64,000 nt of DNA from Candidatus Protistibacter heckmannii (GTDB lineage: Bacteria; Pseudomonadota; Gammaproteobacteria; Burkholderiales; Burkholderiaceae). How positions within the stretch are numbered: the stretch's first letter is position 1; each line of letters begins with the position of its first letter. A program made the position numbers and the translations under genes. Below, piece after piece: positions 1-10,335 of the stretch. Location: positions 1-64,000 of the forward strand of contig JALBVF010000008.1 in the NCBI GenBank assembly GCA_025050535.1, given 5' to 3'. The notes under the pieces are model-generated. The model was not told the DNA's origin. It made no database searches and saw only the letters and a program-made list of their open reading frames with translations.

Positions 1-130
1 GTGTTTAAGTGCCGCATAAATAATCGCGAAAACGCGCGAAAAATTGCGATGGACGATTTTTTACATTTAGCGGATTCAGCGCGTCCCAGGTCCGGCCCGG
101 AGCCGACTCAGTTTCCGCTCGGTGTCCTGC

Positions 131-456
131 TCAAGCAGGTTTGCCGACGTCCGGCGTATTGCGCATCCAATCCGCCGTCAGGAAGAAGGACTGCAGAAGC
201 CGCTCCTGAAGATGTTCGGGTAGGCCGGTGTCCATCATCGCGCGGCCAATGCAGATCACCAACTGGTCGCGCGCCTCACTGTCGATGCGGAAGGGAAGGT
301 GGCACGCGTTGTCCTGCGTGGGGCCGTGCAGGGCGCGCAGCTTGGTGAAGTCCGGCTCCAGGTCCATGAGTTCGTAGAAGCGGGCGACCAGCTCGCGCAC
401 GCGGGCTTCGCCGCCGACGATTTCGTAGGGTGTGCGGGTGTCCTCGGCGTGGTTGA
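131..456 (-). pseudogene. Truncated haemoglobin (group II, trHbO-like), internally deleted
   Basis: The family binds O2 or NO with a haem in a 2-on-2 globin fold in the cytoplasm. The N-terminal part (TPYEIVGGEARVRELVARFY, then ELMDLEPDF) and the C-terminal part (HLPFRI ... ERLLQSFFLTADWMRN) both match group II truncated globins. Between LRALH and HLPF the roughly 25-30 residues that normally carry the KLFxFLSGWLGG segment and the proximal-histidine region are missing. What remains is about 108 codons against the usual 130 or so. No ATG lies at the expected start: the frame runs in from the upstream permease, and the first usable codon, a GTG near 400, would cut off the conserved N-terminus. 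It is the last gene of the decayed efflux operon. Identity is fairly sure. Loss of haem binding is inferred. Confidence 0.7.
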
Positions 457-2694
457 CGCCGACGTCGCTCTTTTCTTCCGTCGGCGTTGCGCCGGGCGCG
501 GGCTTGTTGATGACGCCGCGCAGGCCATGCCCAGGACGAGCCCCGCGGGCAGGGTCCAGGCGCTGGCGGTGAAGGGGAATTCAAAGACGCGCGCGGCGAG
601 CGTCCAGCCGGTGGCGAGTGCGCCAGCGGCGGCGAACGGTCCTGCGATGCCGCCCACCGCGAGCAGCAGCGCGGCGTCGCGTGCGCGTTCGCCGCGGCTG
701 CCGGAGAGCGCGGCGTAGAGCACCAGCACGCCGGCGGCCAGGGTGAAGCCGAAGAGCAGTTCGACGGCGGAGGTGACCTTATCGATGATGCCGCGCAACT
801 GGCCCAGTGCCTGCTCGGTGTTGATCAGCGTGAAGTTGGGAAAGGCGGCGACGAGCTCGCCGTCCAGCGCGGTCTTGCCCGGCGGCATGTGAAAGGCGGT
901 GATCCAGGGGCGCGGATAGTCCTGCATAATTTTGGGCGGCAGGATGACGAAGAAATTGACCCGCATCGAGGACCAGTCGAGCTTGCGCACCGAACTGACG
1001 CGCGCGTCCAGCGTCTGGCCGGCGACGTCGTAGCGCAGGAGGTCGCCGTCGTGGATGTTGAGCGTCTTGGCGATGCCCTGCTCGATGGAGACCTGCGCGT
1101 CGGTGGCGTCGCCGTGCCAGCGGCCCGCGACGACGGTGTTGCCGGGCGGCGTAGGAGAGATTGAATTCGCGGTCGACGAGGCGCTTGGCGTCTGGGTCCT
1201 GGTAGTCGGCGGGCGTGATGTCGCGGCCGTTGATCTGCATCAGGCGGCCGCGGATCATCGGCAGCAGCGGCGCGTCGGCCGGCGCGGTGCTGCGCCAGGA
1301 GGCGAGCAGGTCCTGGCGGGTGATGAGGAGCAGCAGCAGGGCCATGAGGCCGACGGCGACGAAGCGCCAGTCGAGCGTCAGGCGCGGGGTCGCGGCGCGC
1401 ACGGCCAGAGCCAGCAGTTTCAGCAGCCCGGCGCAGGCGGCGGAGAAGAGCAAGGCGGCGGCAAAGCCCAGCGCGGTGTAGGCGCCGAGCTTGAGGTCGC
1501 GCGCGGTCCACAGCAGCAGGGCGGCGAAGGCGAACGCCGCGTAGCCTTAGACGAGCAAGGCGGAGACGGGTTGGCCGCCGGCGTCGCGGCGCAGGATGCG
1601 CAGCGGCGGCACGCGCGCGAGACCCAGCAGCGGCGGCAGAGCGAAGCCAAGCAACAGGACCAGGCCGGCCGCCGCGCCCGAGAGCCAGGGAATGAGGCCC
1701 GGCTGCGGCAGTCCGGCCACGAGCAGGTCGCGCAGCGCGCCGAGCAGGCCGCCGAGCAGCGCGGCGGTCAGACCGATCAGCAGGAATTCGAAGAGGGAAA
1801 GTTTGAGCTGCGCGGCCTGGGTCTGGCCCAGGCATTTCATCACCGCGCAGGCGTCGAGATGGCTCTGCACGTAGCGCCGCGCGGCGATCGCCAGGGCCAC
1901 CGCCGAGATGAAGGCGGCAAGCAGCGAGACGAGCGAGAGCAGGCGGCCGGTGCGGTCGAGCGTGGCGCGCATCTGCGGCTGACCTTTCTCCAGGGTTTCG
2001 CTGCGCGCGCCGCGCAGCGCGGCGCGGCGATGCTCGGCTCGGCCCAGCGCAGATAGTCGTGCACAGCCTGGTCCGGGCCGGCGAGGAGCAGGCGGTAGGT
2101 GGCGCGGCTGCCGAAGGTGATGAGGCCGGTGGCGTCGAGGTCGGCCATGTTGAACATGGCGCGCGGCGCGAAGCTCAGGAAGCCGGCGCCGCGGTCGAGC
2201 TCATGGGTGAGGAGGCGGTCGATGCACAGTTCGCGCTTGCCCAACTTGAGCGTGCCGACCACGACGGTCTGCAGCACTGCGGCCAGACCGGGGTCGACCC
2301 ACACCGCGCCGGGCGGCGGACCGCTGGCGGCTTCGGTTTCGGGGCCATTGGGCGCGGCGGCGGTCTTGAGCTTGCCGCGCAGGGGATAGGCTTCACTGAC
2401 CGCCTTGGCGGCGGCGAGCTGGCTGATCTCGCCGGCCTTGGTCATGCTGGAGAAGGTGACGGTGTCGGCGCGCTTCAAGCCGCGCGCGGCGGCTTGAAGC
2501 GCGAATTCGGCGGGCAGGGGCGCGTCGGCGGCGAGGAGTTGGCGGGCGTCGCGTTCCAGGCTGGCCTGCAGCCTGTCGGCGAGAAAGTCCACGCTGGTGA
2601 GCGAGGCGACGGCGAGCAGGGGCAGCCGCAGCTCCCCGCCGCGCCAGTCGCGCAGGGTCATTCGCCAGGCCAGCGCGAGGTCGGAATAGAGCAT
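457..2694 (-). pseudogene. FtsX-family ABC transporter permease (YbbP-like), frameshifted
   Basis: The family forms the membrane half of YbbAP-type ABC systems with two FtsX domains. An ATG at 2694 opens MLYSDLALAWRMTLRDWRGG, typical of the first transmembrane segment. The chain then changes frame near 2000. The next piece (RATLDRTGRLLSLVSLLAAF, then ARRYVQSHLDACAVMKCLG) is the first FtsX membrane domain. A TAA interrupts it at 1547-1549, and further frameshifts occur near 1150 and 510. The last recognisable piece, GLRGVINKPAPGATP, matches the usual C-terminal signature. Total length is about 745 codons against roughly 830 in intact homologues. It follows the outer-membrane channel gene directly, so it was probably part of the same export operon. 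It cannot be translated as one protein. Confidence 0.8.
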
Positions 2695-2696
2695 GC

Positions 2697-4243
2697 GGGA
2701 ATGCTACCAGAAGCGGGTTGAGCGAGCCTGGGGGCGGAAGGAGGAATTGGGTGCGGGGCCAGGGCGAGTGCCGGGCGGACACAGGAGCAGGTACAGGAGC
2801 GGAGGGCACGTGACTGGACACTGGAGCGAGCGGCGGATCCGCCGTTGGGCCGCCGCCCAGCACCTGATAAATCCTCGCGCGGTTGGACAGCCGGCCGTAG
2901 CGCTGCTGGGCCACGTTCAGTGCGGTGGTGCGCGCGCGGCCCTGGGCGTCGATCCAGAGCTGCACGCCGGTGGCGCCCGAGCGGTAGCGCAGTTCGGTGA
3001 CATCGGCTTCGCGCCGCGCGAGAAGGGCGGCGAGTTCGGTTTCCTCGGCTTCGGCCGCGAGCCGCTGGCGGTTGGAGAGGGCGTCGGCGAGTTCTTGCAG
3101 CGCCGTGAGCAAGGCGTTGCGGAAGCCAGCTTGAGCGGATTCGTAGTTGATGTCGGAGACGGCGATCTGGGTCTGCATCGATTTCCAGCTCGTGAGCGGC
3201 GCGGCGATGGCGGCGGCGATCGTGCCGATGTGGTTCTGGAAGAGGGCGGCGAGGATGTTGCCGCCGCTGGAGAGTGAGCCGCTGAGGGTGAAGCTGGGGT
3301 AGAGGTTGGCGCGGGCGATGTGCGTGGCGGCGAGCGATTCGCGCAGCCGCAGTTCGGTCGCTCGCAGGTCGGGGCGGGCCGCGACCGTCTCGGCGATGCT
3401 GAGCGCCGGGAGGCCGGGAACGGCTGCGGCGGAGAGACGCTGCGGCTCCATCGCGAGGAGCGCGCCGGGACTTCGGAGCGGGGCTGCGGCAGGTGCGGCG
3501 CCGTCCGAGGACCCTGGCGCGGTGGACGCTGGTTCGGGAAGTGCCGCGGCGGGCGAGCTTGGCGGCGGCTCGCTGCTGAGCAGCACCGCCAGTCCGTTGC
3601 GCAGCCGGCGCTTGGCGTCTTCCTGGGTGGCGATGGCGGTGCGCTTGAGCGTGACGTTGTATTCGGCCTGCACTTGATCGAGCCGGGCGACGGCGCCGGT
3701 GTCGTGGCGCAGGCGCATGAGTTCGTAGGCGCGCAGGGCGTCCCGCAGTTCGAGGTGGCCGACCTCGAGCCGCTCGTTGGCGAGCGCGATCTGCCAGTAA
3801 TGCTCGGCCACGGCGATCGAGAGCGAGAGCGCGGCGTTGTCCAGGTCGGCCGCGGAGGCGGCGGCTTCCCAGCGCGCGGCGTCGGCCAGGTCGTCGATCT
3901 TGCCCCAGAGGTCGACGGTGTAGGACAGGTTGGCGTTGGCCGAGAAATTGGGGCCGGTGCGGGTCGCGGCGTCGCCGGCGTTCAGCGCGACGTTGCCGCT
4001 CCAGCCAAGCCAGTATTGGACGAGTTCACTCTCAAACCGGGCGCGTATGAGGGTGAGCGCGGCCTGCGCCATCCGCGGATTGACGCGCAGGGCTTCCTCG
4101 ACGATGGCGTCGAGCTGTGGGTCGCCGAAGGCGCACCACTAGGGATGGATGGCGGGCTGGCCCCAGGCGGGCGCGGCGGCGCACAGGCAGAGCGCGAGCA
4201 CCAGGCGGGCGCAGGCGCGGCGCAAGACGAAGGCGCGCCGCAT
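2697..4243 (-). pseudogene. NodT-family outer-membrane efflux channel (TolC/OprM type), nonsense codon near the N-terminus
   Basis: The family makes the trimeric outer-membrane and periplasmic exit duct for tripartite pumps. ATG at 4243 begins a signal peptide (MRRAFVLRR, then a hydrophobic stretch to about residue 27). An in-frame TAG at 4139-4141 follows at about codon 35. The frame then stays open with clear channel sequence: FSANANLSYTVDLWGKIDDL, AAARPDLRATELRLRESLAA, NLYPSFTLSGSLSSGG and an AATxN-like coiled-coil tail ending IYQVLGGG. After that the frame runs on as Pro-rich sequence into the next gene and meets no stop until 2393, so the native stop is lost as well. It sits downstream of macB. 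Identity is firm. Failure to make the protein is inferred from the TAG. Confidence 0.82.
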
Positions 4244-4277
4244 ATGCTGGATGACCGCGGTGTCGTGCATCGCCGCC

Positions 4278-6198
4278 TCAGTCGCGCGCCAGAAGATAGC
4301 TGGAGAGCACGCCGATGCCGCCGGCGCACAGGCAGGTGAGAAGGATGGAGCCGATGGAGATGGGCACCGGCATGCCGGCGAACAGGCCGAAGACCTGTGT
4401 GACGACCGCCGCCAGGGCGACGCCGGCCAGCCCGCCGACCAGGCACAGCAGCACGGCCTCGACGAGGAATTGCCGCAGGATGTCGCCGCGCCGCGCGCCC
4501 ACGGCCATGCGCATGCCGATCTCGCGCGTGCATTCGGCCACCGAGACCAGCATCATGTTGGCCACGCCGATGCTGTCCACCAGCAGCGAGATCGCGGCGA
4601 TGGAGCCGAACACCAGGCCGAACATGGCGGACATGCGCTCGGAGGCCTGGCGAATGCTGTCGGCGTTGCTGGCGCGGAAATCCTTGCGGCCGTGGCGCAG
4701 CGTGAGCAGGTTGCTGAGCGCGCGTTCGCCGGCCTTTATCGGGGTCTGTTCGTCCACGCGCACCGCGACCGAATCGAAATGCAGCTTGCCGGTCATGGAG
4801 GTCTGCACGGTGCTGTAGGGCATCCAGATTTACAACTGCTCGCCACCGTAGCTGATCCGCTTCTGGGTGGCCACGCCGATCACCAGCGCCGGTACCCTTC
4901 CGACCAGGATGACCTTGCCCAGCGGCTTTTCGTTCTTGAACAGGCGCCAGCGCGTGTTCTCATCGATGACAGCCACCTGGGCGCGTTCGGCGATGTGGGT
5001 GTCGCGCAGCCCCTGGCCGGATTAGATGTCGATGCTGAACACGCGGAAATAGCAGTCGCCCACGCCGTTGACGGAGGCGGACACGGCGGCGTTGCCCTGG
5101 CGCAGCGCGGCATGCGCCGTGACGGTGGGCGTGGCGCTGTCGACATAGGGCTGGGCGCGGATGGCGGCGACGTCCTCCGGGCTCAGGGTCTTGACCGCCT
5201 GCCGGCGCAGCTCGCCCAAGCATGCGCCGGTGTAGAAGGTGATGGTGCTGGTGCCAACACGCCGCACTTCCTCAAACGTTTTTTCGGTGGCGGCGGCGTT
5301 GATGGCGACGATGGCCTGCACCGAGGCGATGCCGATCAGCATGCCGAGCATGGTGAGCGCGGAGCGCAGGCGGTGGCGGTGGATTGTGATCCAGGCCATG
5401 CGCCAGGCTTCGGCGAGCCGCGTGGGCAGGCCGGCGGCCGGACGGCGCGGGGCATGGAGCGCGCGGGGGACGCCGTCATGCGCGGCGGATGCCTGCGGCG
5501 CGAGCCGGACCGGCTGTGGATTGGCGTGGTCGGCGACGATGCGCCCGTCGCGGATTTCGACGATGCGCCGCGCATAGGCCGCGACTTCGGCGTCGTGGGT
5601 GACGATGACGATGGCATGCCCCTGGGCATGCAGATCGAGCAGCGCGCGCATGACGTCCTTGCCTCTGGCGCTGTCGAGCGCGCCGGTGGGTTCGTCGGCG
5701 AGGATGACGCGCCCGCCGTTCATCATCGCGCGGGCGATGCTCACGCGCTGCTGCTGGCCGCCGGAGAGCTGCGAGGGGCGGTGGGCGGCATGCCCGGAGA
5801 GCCCCAGACTGGCGAGCAGGTCCCGCGCGCGCCGCGCGCTCTTCCTTGGCGGCGCCTTCATAGACGGCGGGCAGGGCGACGTTTTCCAGCGCGCTCAGGT
5901 GCGCGAGCAGGTTGTAGCGCTGGAAGACGAAGCCGAAGCATTCGCAGCGCAGGCGCGCCAGCTCCTCGGCGTCGAGGGGGCCGGCATCGCGCCCGTCGAT
6001 GCGGTAGATGCCGGCGCTGGGCGAGTCGAGGCAGCCGAGGGGGTTCATCAACGTGGGCTTGCCCGAGCCCGACGCGCCGACGATGGCGAGCAGCTCCCCG
6101 GCGTCGATGCGCAGGGAGATGTCCTTGAGCACGTCGACGTCGCCGCTGTCGAGCCGGTAGCGCTTGCACACGCCGTGGCGTTCGAGCAGCGGCCGCAC
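4278..6198 (-). pseudogene. macB: MacB-type ABC exporter (ATPase plus permease), multiply disrupted
   Basis: MacB is an inner-membrane ATPase-permease that drives macrolide or peptide export with MacA and a TolC-like channel. The N-terminal ATPase domain starts at a GTG near 6198, overlapping the macA stop (a TTG at 6210 is the alternative). The ATPase signature SQLSGGQQQRVSIARAMMNG and Walker B VILADEPTGALD are present. Walker A reads GASGSGKPT, with Pro in place of the invariant Ser after Lys, and the following ILG is PLG. A frameshift near 5850 separates Walker A from the signature. In-frame TAA codons occur at 5022-5024 and near 4832, within the periplasmic domain. The C-terminal FtsX domain (IGVANMMLVSVAECTREIGM) is intact to the stop at 4278. 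At least three independent lesions make it a clear pseudogene. Confidence 0.88.
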
Positions 6199-6199
6199 G

Positions 6200-7418
6200 T
6201 CAGTTCCCAAGACCGAAGGGGAAGCCCGGTTCGTCCTCGTCAGGTGTGACGGCGGCCTTGGCGAGGACCACGCGTTCGCCTTCGCACAGGCATTCGAGCA
6301 CCTGCACCCGGACGTTGTCGGTGACGCCAGTGCGGATGCGCCGTTTTGTGGGCTGGCCGGCCGCGTCGAGAACCTGGACGTCGGCGCCGCCGCCGGGCAG
6401 CCGGGCGCCGAGCGCGGCGACGGGGATGAGCAGCGCGCCGTCGGCCTCGTCGGTGACGATGTTCACCTGGGTGGTCATCGCCAGACGCAGCTCGCGGCCG
6501 GGGTTGGGCACGTCGAAGAGCACGTTGTAGAAGACGGCGTCGATCGCCCTGCCGGCGTCGCCGGTGTAGCCGGAGGGGGCGGGCTCGATGGTGCGCAGGT
6601 TGCCGCGGTAGTGCTTGTCGGCGTTGCCGAGGATGGTGAAGGAGACGGCCTGGCCTTCGCGCAGGCGGATCACGTCGGCCTCCGAAACCTCGGCGCGGAT
6701 GGTGACGCTGGCGAGATCGGCCAGACACAGGATGACCGGCGCCTGCTGGGAGGCGACCACGGTCTGGCCCTCGCTCGAGACGAGCGCGATGACCTCGCCG
6801 TCCATGGGCGCGACGATGCGTGTGTAGGCGAGCCGGGCGCGCACGGTTTCGATGCTGATCAGCGAACCATTGATCTGCGCGTCCAATGACTCGAGCGAGG
6901 CGCGCGCCGCGGCGATCTGGGCCTGCGCGGCCTTGAGGTCATGGCGCGCGGCGGCGTCGCCCGCCTGCAGCAGGGGCTGGCGTTCGAGTCCGAGTTCGGC
7001 CTGGCGCAGGGCTGCTTCGGCGCCGCACCGCTGGGCGAGGGTGCTTTCGTGCGAGACCTCGGCGGCGCGCAGATCGTTCTGCGAAAGCGTGGGATCGATC
7101 TCCGCGAGCAGTTTCCCCTTTTGCACGCGCTCGCCGAGCTTGACGTGGATGACTTTGATCTGGCCGGAGACCTGGGAGCCGACGTCGACCAGCCGGAAGG
7201 TCTGCACTGAACCGGTGGCCATGACCAGGGCGCGGACGCTGCCGCGCTCGGCGGCGGCGGTGAGCAGGGGCGGCGCCGAAATAGCGCCAGGCGCTCAGGG
7301 CGAGGATTGCCGCGGCGGCCAGCCCGATGGTGATGCGCCGCCTGAAGGCCTGCCGCAGGAGACGAATCCAGACGCGCGGATCGGGTTCGGGGGCTTTTTG
7401 TTGGCTTGTCTCGGGCAT
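6200..7418 (-). pseudogene. macA: MacA-type periplasmic adaptor (membrane-fusion protein), one frameshift
   Basis: This would be the adaptor that joins MacB to the outer-membrane channel. ATG at 7418 opens MPETSQQKAPEPDPRVWIRL followed by one transmembrane anchor (ITIGLAAAAILALSAWRYF). Near 7265 the frame shifts. From there (SVQTFRLVDVGSQVSGQI) the lipoyl, coiled-coil hairpin (EVSHESTLAQRCGAEAALRQ) and beta-barrel domains run without a break to the TGA at 6200-6202. The lesion falls just after the membrane anchor, so the long open frame might be reachable from an internal GTG or ATG but would lack its export signal. The start codon lies immediately beside the hairpin terminator of the gene upstream. 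It was probably the first gene of macA-macB-channel-permease-globin. Confidence 0.85.
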
Positions 7419-7419
7419 A

Positions 7420-7452
7420 AAAAAACGGATTGCGCTGGGCAATCCGTTTTTT
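7420..7452 (-). terminator. Rho-independent terminator of the LOG-family gene
   Basis: A perfect 14-bp inverted repeat (aaaaaacggattgc / gcaatccgtttttt) closes on a 5-base loop. A run of T follows the stem on both strands, so it could work in either direction. It lies about 100 bases past the stop of the minus-strand LOG gene and one base before the macA start codon, so it both ends the upstream transcript and occupies the place where a macA promoter or ribosome-binding site would otherwise be. Confidence 0.85.
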
Positions 7453-7548
7453 ATATAGACATCATTCCGTCTGGAGGAAGGGAAGAAAGGATTCGAGACA
7501 ATTCTGGACCCCCTAGCCCAGAGGGGTTTCGATTCGACCGGATTCTTA

Positions 7549-8130
7549 TCAAACCCGGCTGCGCTGCTCTGGCCAGAGGTCGGGCTTGTGCGGCGTGTAT
7601 TCCATGATGTCGAGCAGGTCGGCGGGCGCGTCGGCGACCGACAGGGACGCGGCCTGGCTGGCCTGCAGGAAGCCTTCGTCGATGGCGTGGCGCAGGAAGT
7701 GCAGCAGCGGATCGTAGAAGTTCTGCACGTTGAGCAGGCCGACGGGCTTGCTGTGGTAGCCGAGCTGCAGCCAGGTGAAGGTTTCGAACAGCTCTTCGTA
7801 GGTGCCGATGCCGCCGGGCATGGAGATGAAGCCGTCAGATCGGTCGGCCATCATTTTCTTGCGCTCGTGCATGTTGGGCACGACGTGCAGTTCGGTCAGG
7901 CCGGAGTGGCCGACTTCCTTGCGCATCAGAGCCTCGGGGATGATGCCAACGACTTCGCCGCCCAGGCGCATGACTTCGTCGGCGATGATGCCCATGAGGC
8001 CGACGCGGCCCCCGCCGTAGACGAGGCTCATCTTGCACTTGACGAGTTCCGCGGCGAGCGCGAGCGCCGCCTCGGTGTATTCCTTGCGTTTGCCCTCGCG
8101 GGAACCGCAGTAAACGCATACTGCACGCAT
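7549..8130 (-). CDS. LOG-family protein (TIGR00730), nucleoside 5'-monophosphate phosphoribohydrolase
   Basis: Members cleave the N-glycosidic bond of (cytokinin) nucleoside 5'-monophosphates. Many are still labelled lysine decarboxylase in databases. The start MRAVCVYCGSREG at 8130 follows an AGGAG six bases upstream, and longer open frames in front of it are antisense to the TetR pseudogene. The glycine-rich LVYGGGRVGLMG is near residue 40 and the diagnostic PGGIGTYEELFE near residue 112. At 193 residues it has normal family length and no damage. It is transcribed alone, with a terminator at 7420-7452. Substrate in this organism is unknown. Confidence 0.9.
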   Translation of the reverse strand: MRAVCVYCGSREGKRKEYTEAALALAAELVKCKMSLVYGGGRVGLMGIIADEVMRLGGEVVGIIPEALMRKEVGHSGLTELHVVPNMHERKKMMADRSDGFISMPGGIGTYEELFETFTWLQLGYHSKPVGLLNVQNFYDPLLHFLRHAIDEGFLQASQAASLSVADAPADLLDIMEYTPHKPDLWPEQRSRV

Positions 8131-8183
8131 TATTTCTCCTGTTTCTGATGAAGGTGTGTCTGGATCAGCCTTTCGTAGGCTGC

Positions 8184-8787
8184 CTAGCTGCCACGCAAGT
8201 ACGGTGCCAGCAGGGAAAGGATCTGCAGGCAGCTGGCGTGCAGGTCGCGCCGGCTGGCTTCGTGGTCGTTGAGCTGGCGCGGCCGCAGCACGTATTGATA
8301 GCTCAGCCAGTAGGTGCCGAGCACGGCGATGTTGGTGCACAGCGTGGCCGCCTGCTGGCGGCGTGGCGGTGAATTCGCCGCGCGCGGCGAGCAGCTGGCA
8401 CATTTCCATGGCGAGCTTGCGCTCGACGATGCCGCGGAAGCGTATCTCGAGCATGCGGTTGCGCGCGAGGAGATCGTTGATGTCGCGGTAGAGGAAGCGG
8501 TAGCGCCAGAGAAAGTCCGCGGTCTTCTGCAGATATGTCCACTGATGATCGGGGGGCAGGCTCAGGCGGCGGTCCATCTCAGCTTCGAACTGCGCGAAGA
8601 TCGAGTTGACAATGTCGTCCTTGTTGCGGAAGTGGTATTATAGGTTGCCTGGGCTGATGCCCAGGTAGTCGGCCAGCGTGATGGTCGTGACGGCCGGCTC
8701 GCCCAATTCGTTGCACAGCCGCAACGCGGCCGCGAGGATGCGGTCTCTGGTGCGGCGGGGCAGGGCAGTCTGCGACTTGTCGTTCAT
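8184..8787 (-). pseudogene. TetR/AcrR-family regulator, nonsense codon plus frameshift
   Basis: Start MNDKSQTALPRRTRDRILAA at 8787 leads into a standard TetR helix-turn-helix (VTTITLADYLGISPGNL). The frame then meets TAA at 8638-8640 exactly where the family has the YYHF aromatic pair. Reading on in frame gives YHFRNKDDIVNSIFAQFEAE and the start of the ligand domain. A frameshift near 8365 moves the rest (NIAVLGTYWLSYQYVLRPRQ) into another frame, which ends at TAG 8184-8186. The target is unknown. The neighbouring dead efflux operon or the LOG gene are possible, but nothing in the sequence decides. Confidence 0.8.
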
Positions 8788-8823
8788 GATGGACAGGGAA
8801 TTATACGCATCCCCGTCCACGGA

Positions 8824-9257
8824 CTAGAACCAGGCTTTGAGCGCGGGCTTGAGCATGGGCCAGAGCAGGGTGGCCAAGGTCAGGCCGCAGAGCAGCAGGG
8901 CGAGCATGACCGCGGCGCTGCCGAAGTCCTTGGCGCGCTTGGACGGCTGTGGCGCTCCAGCGAAATGCGGTCCACCGCGGCTTCGACGCTGGAGTTGAGC
9001 AGCTCCACGACCAGCACCAGAACCATCGAGCCGACCATCAGCACCCGTTCCACGGGGCTGACGGGCAGCAGGCAGGCCAGGGGCAGCAGGATCGCCGCCA
9101 GGGTGAGCTCCTGGAGGAAGGCGCTTTCCTCGCGCACGGCGAAGACCAGGCCGCCCCATGAATTCTTGGCGGCATGCCAGGCGGGGGCGAAACCGCGGTT
9201 GCCCTTGTAGGGGTTGTCCTCGAACGAATAGTCGTCCGTCTTTTCCCGATCTTCCAT
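8824..9257 (-). pseudogene. dgkA: Diacylglycerol kinase, frameshifted before the last helix
   Basis: DgkA phosphorylates diacylglycerol at the inner membrane and recycles lipid left over from periplasmic glucan or lipopolysaccharide modification. Start at 9257 (MEDREKTDDYSFEDNPYKGN). The body AAKNSWGGLVFAVREESAFL and the signature ELLNSSVEAAVDRISLE are intact. Near 8945 the frame shifts, and the third membrane helix (AAVMLALLLCGLTLATLLWP) is found in the next frame, ending at 8824. The split removes the last third of a protein of about 140 residues. It lies 26 bases downstream of the glycosyltransferase gene and was probably co-transcribed with it. Confidence 0.85.
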
Positions 9258-9282
9258 CCGCGAATGGTAGCAGGCGCCTTTG

Positions 9283-10335
9283 TCAGGCGTTTGCCGCGGC
9301 GGGGCTGTCCTGCTGGCCGACCAGGGCGCTGCCGCAAGGGGCGGGATGCAGGTGGCGCAGGAATTGTTCGGTGGCGGCGCGCCAGGAATGCTTCTCGGCA
9401 TGCGCGCGGGCCGCGGCGCGGTCGATGTGCACAGCCTTCAGGCAGGCGGTGCGCAAGTCTTCGTCCATCACACCGCCGGCGGAGTCGCCGATCACGTCGA
9501 GCGGGCCGGTGACCGGATAGGCCGCCACGGGAAGGCCGCAGGCTATGGCTTCGAGCAGGACCAGGCCGAAGGTGTCGGTCTTTCTGGGGAAGACGAAGAC
9601 GTCGGACGCAGTGTAGACCTCGGCCAGCTCGGGCTGCTGCAGCACGCCGAGGTAGTTCACGTCGGGATACTTGTGGCGGATGCCGGCGAGCGCCGGACCC
9701 TCGCCAACCACCCACTTGGATCCGGGCAGATCGAGCGCGAGGAAGGTTTCGACGTTCTTCTCCACCGCGACGCGGCCCACGTAGAGGAAGATCGGATGCG
9801 CGGTGTTCAGGCGCTTGGACGGCACCATGCGGAACACGTCCAGATCCACGCCGCGGGTCCAGAGCACGACGTTGGTGAAGCCGAATTTCTCCAGGTCCTG
9901 CTTGACCACCACCGGCGTGGGCGCCATCACGGTGCGCGAGGGGCCGTGAAACCAGTTCAGGAAGGGGTAGGTCCAGGAGAGCGGGAAGCCGAAGCGCGCC
10001 TGCACGTATTCGGGGAAGCGCGTGTGGTATGCGGTGGTGAAGGGCCGCTTTTGGCGGATGGCGAAGGCTCGGGCGAACAGGCCGAGCGGGCCTTCGGTGG
10101 CGATGTGCAGCGCATGCGGCGCATATTCTCGGATGCGCAGGGCAACCTTGGCGCGCGGGAAGAGCGAGAGGCGGATGTCCGGGTAGGTCGGGCAGGGCAC
10201 GGTCTTGAATTCCAGCGGCGTGAGTATGTCGACCTGATGGCTCATGGCTTCGAGTTCGCTGCGCGTGGACTTGAGCGTGCGGACGACGCCGTTGACCTGC
10301 GGCTCCCATGCATCGGTCACGATCATGATCTTCAT
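9283..10335 (-). CDS. Glycosyltransferase family 4 (GT-B fold)
   Basis: The family transfers a sugar from a nucleotide donor, commonly to a lipid or glycan at the inner face of the cytoplasmic membrane. The 350-residue frame is complete. The N-terminal Rossmann part begins MKIMIVTDAWEPQVNGVVRT. The C-terminal donor domain has FLYVGRVAVEKNVE and the E-x7-E region FPRKTDTFGLVLLEAIACG. Such genes usually sit between an LpxH-like phosphatase and dgkA in Rhodocyclales, as here. IS-A has inserted with its terminal TA touching the ATG, and no Shine-Dalgarno sequence is visible in the IS end. Expression is therefore doubtful although the reading frame is undamaged. Donor and acceptor cannot be told. 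Confidence 0.85.
   Translation of the reverse strand: MKIMIVTDAWEPQVNGVVRTLKSTRSELEAMSHQVDILTPLEFKTVPCPTYPDIRLSLFPRAKVALRIREYAPHALHIATEGPLGLFARAFAIRQKRPFTTAYHTRFPEYVQARFGFPLSWTYPFLNWFHGPSRTVMAPTPVVVKQDLEKFGFTNVVLWTRGVDLDVFRMVPSKRLNTAHPIFLYVGRVAVEKNVETFLALDLPGSKWVVGEGPALAGIRHKYPDVNYLGVLQQPELAEVYTASDVFVFPRKTDTFGLVLLEAIACGLPVAAYPVTGPLDVIGDSAGGVMDEDLRTACLKAVHIDRAAARAHAEKHSWRAATEQFLRHLHPAPCGSALVGQQDSPAAANA

Noticed and set aside
1-348. Open frame on the plus strand at the window start
   Set aside because: Antisense to the globin and permease remnants, Arg/Pro/Gly-rich as expected for shadow frames of GC-rich genes; no family resemblance. The first 130 bases hold nothing I can support.
4149-6128. 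659-codon plus-strand frame opposite macB
   Set aside because: It is the antisense shadow of macB. The macB ATPase motifs in the other strand are unmistakable.
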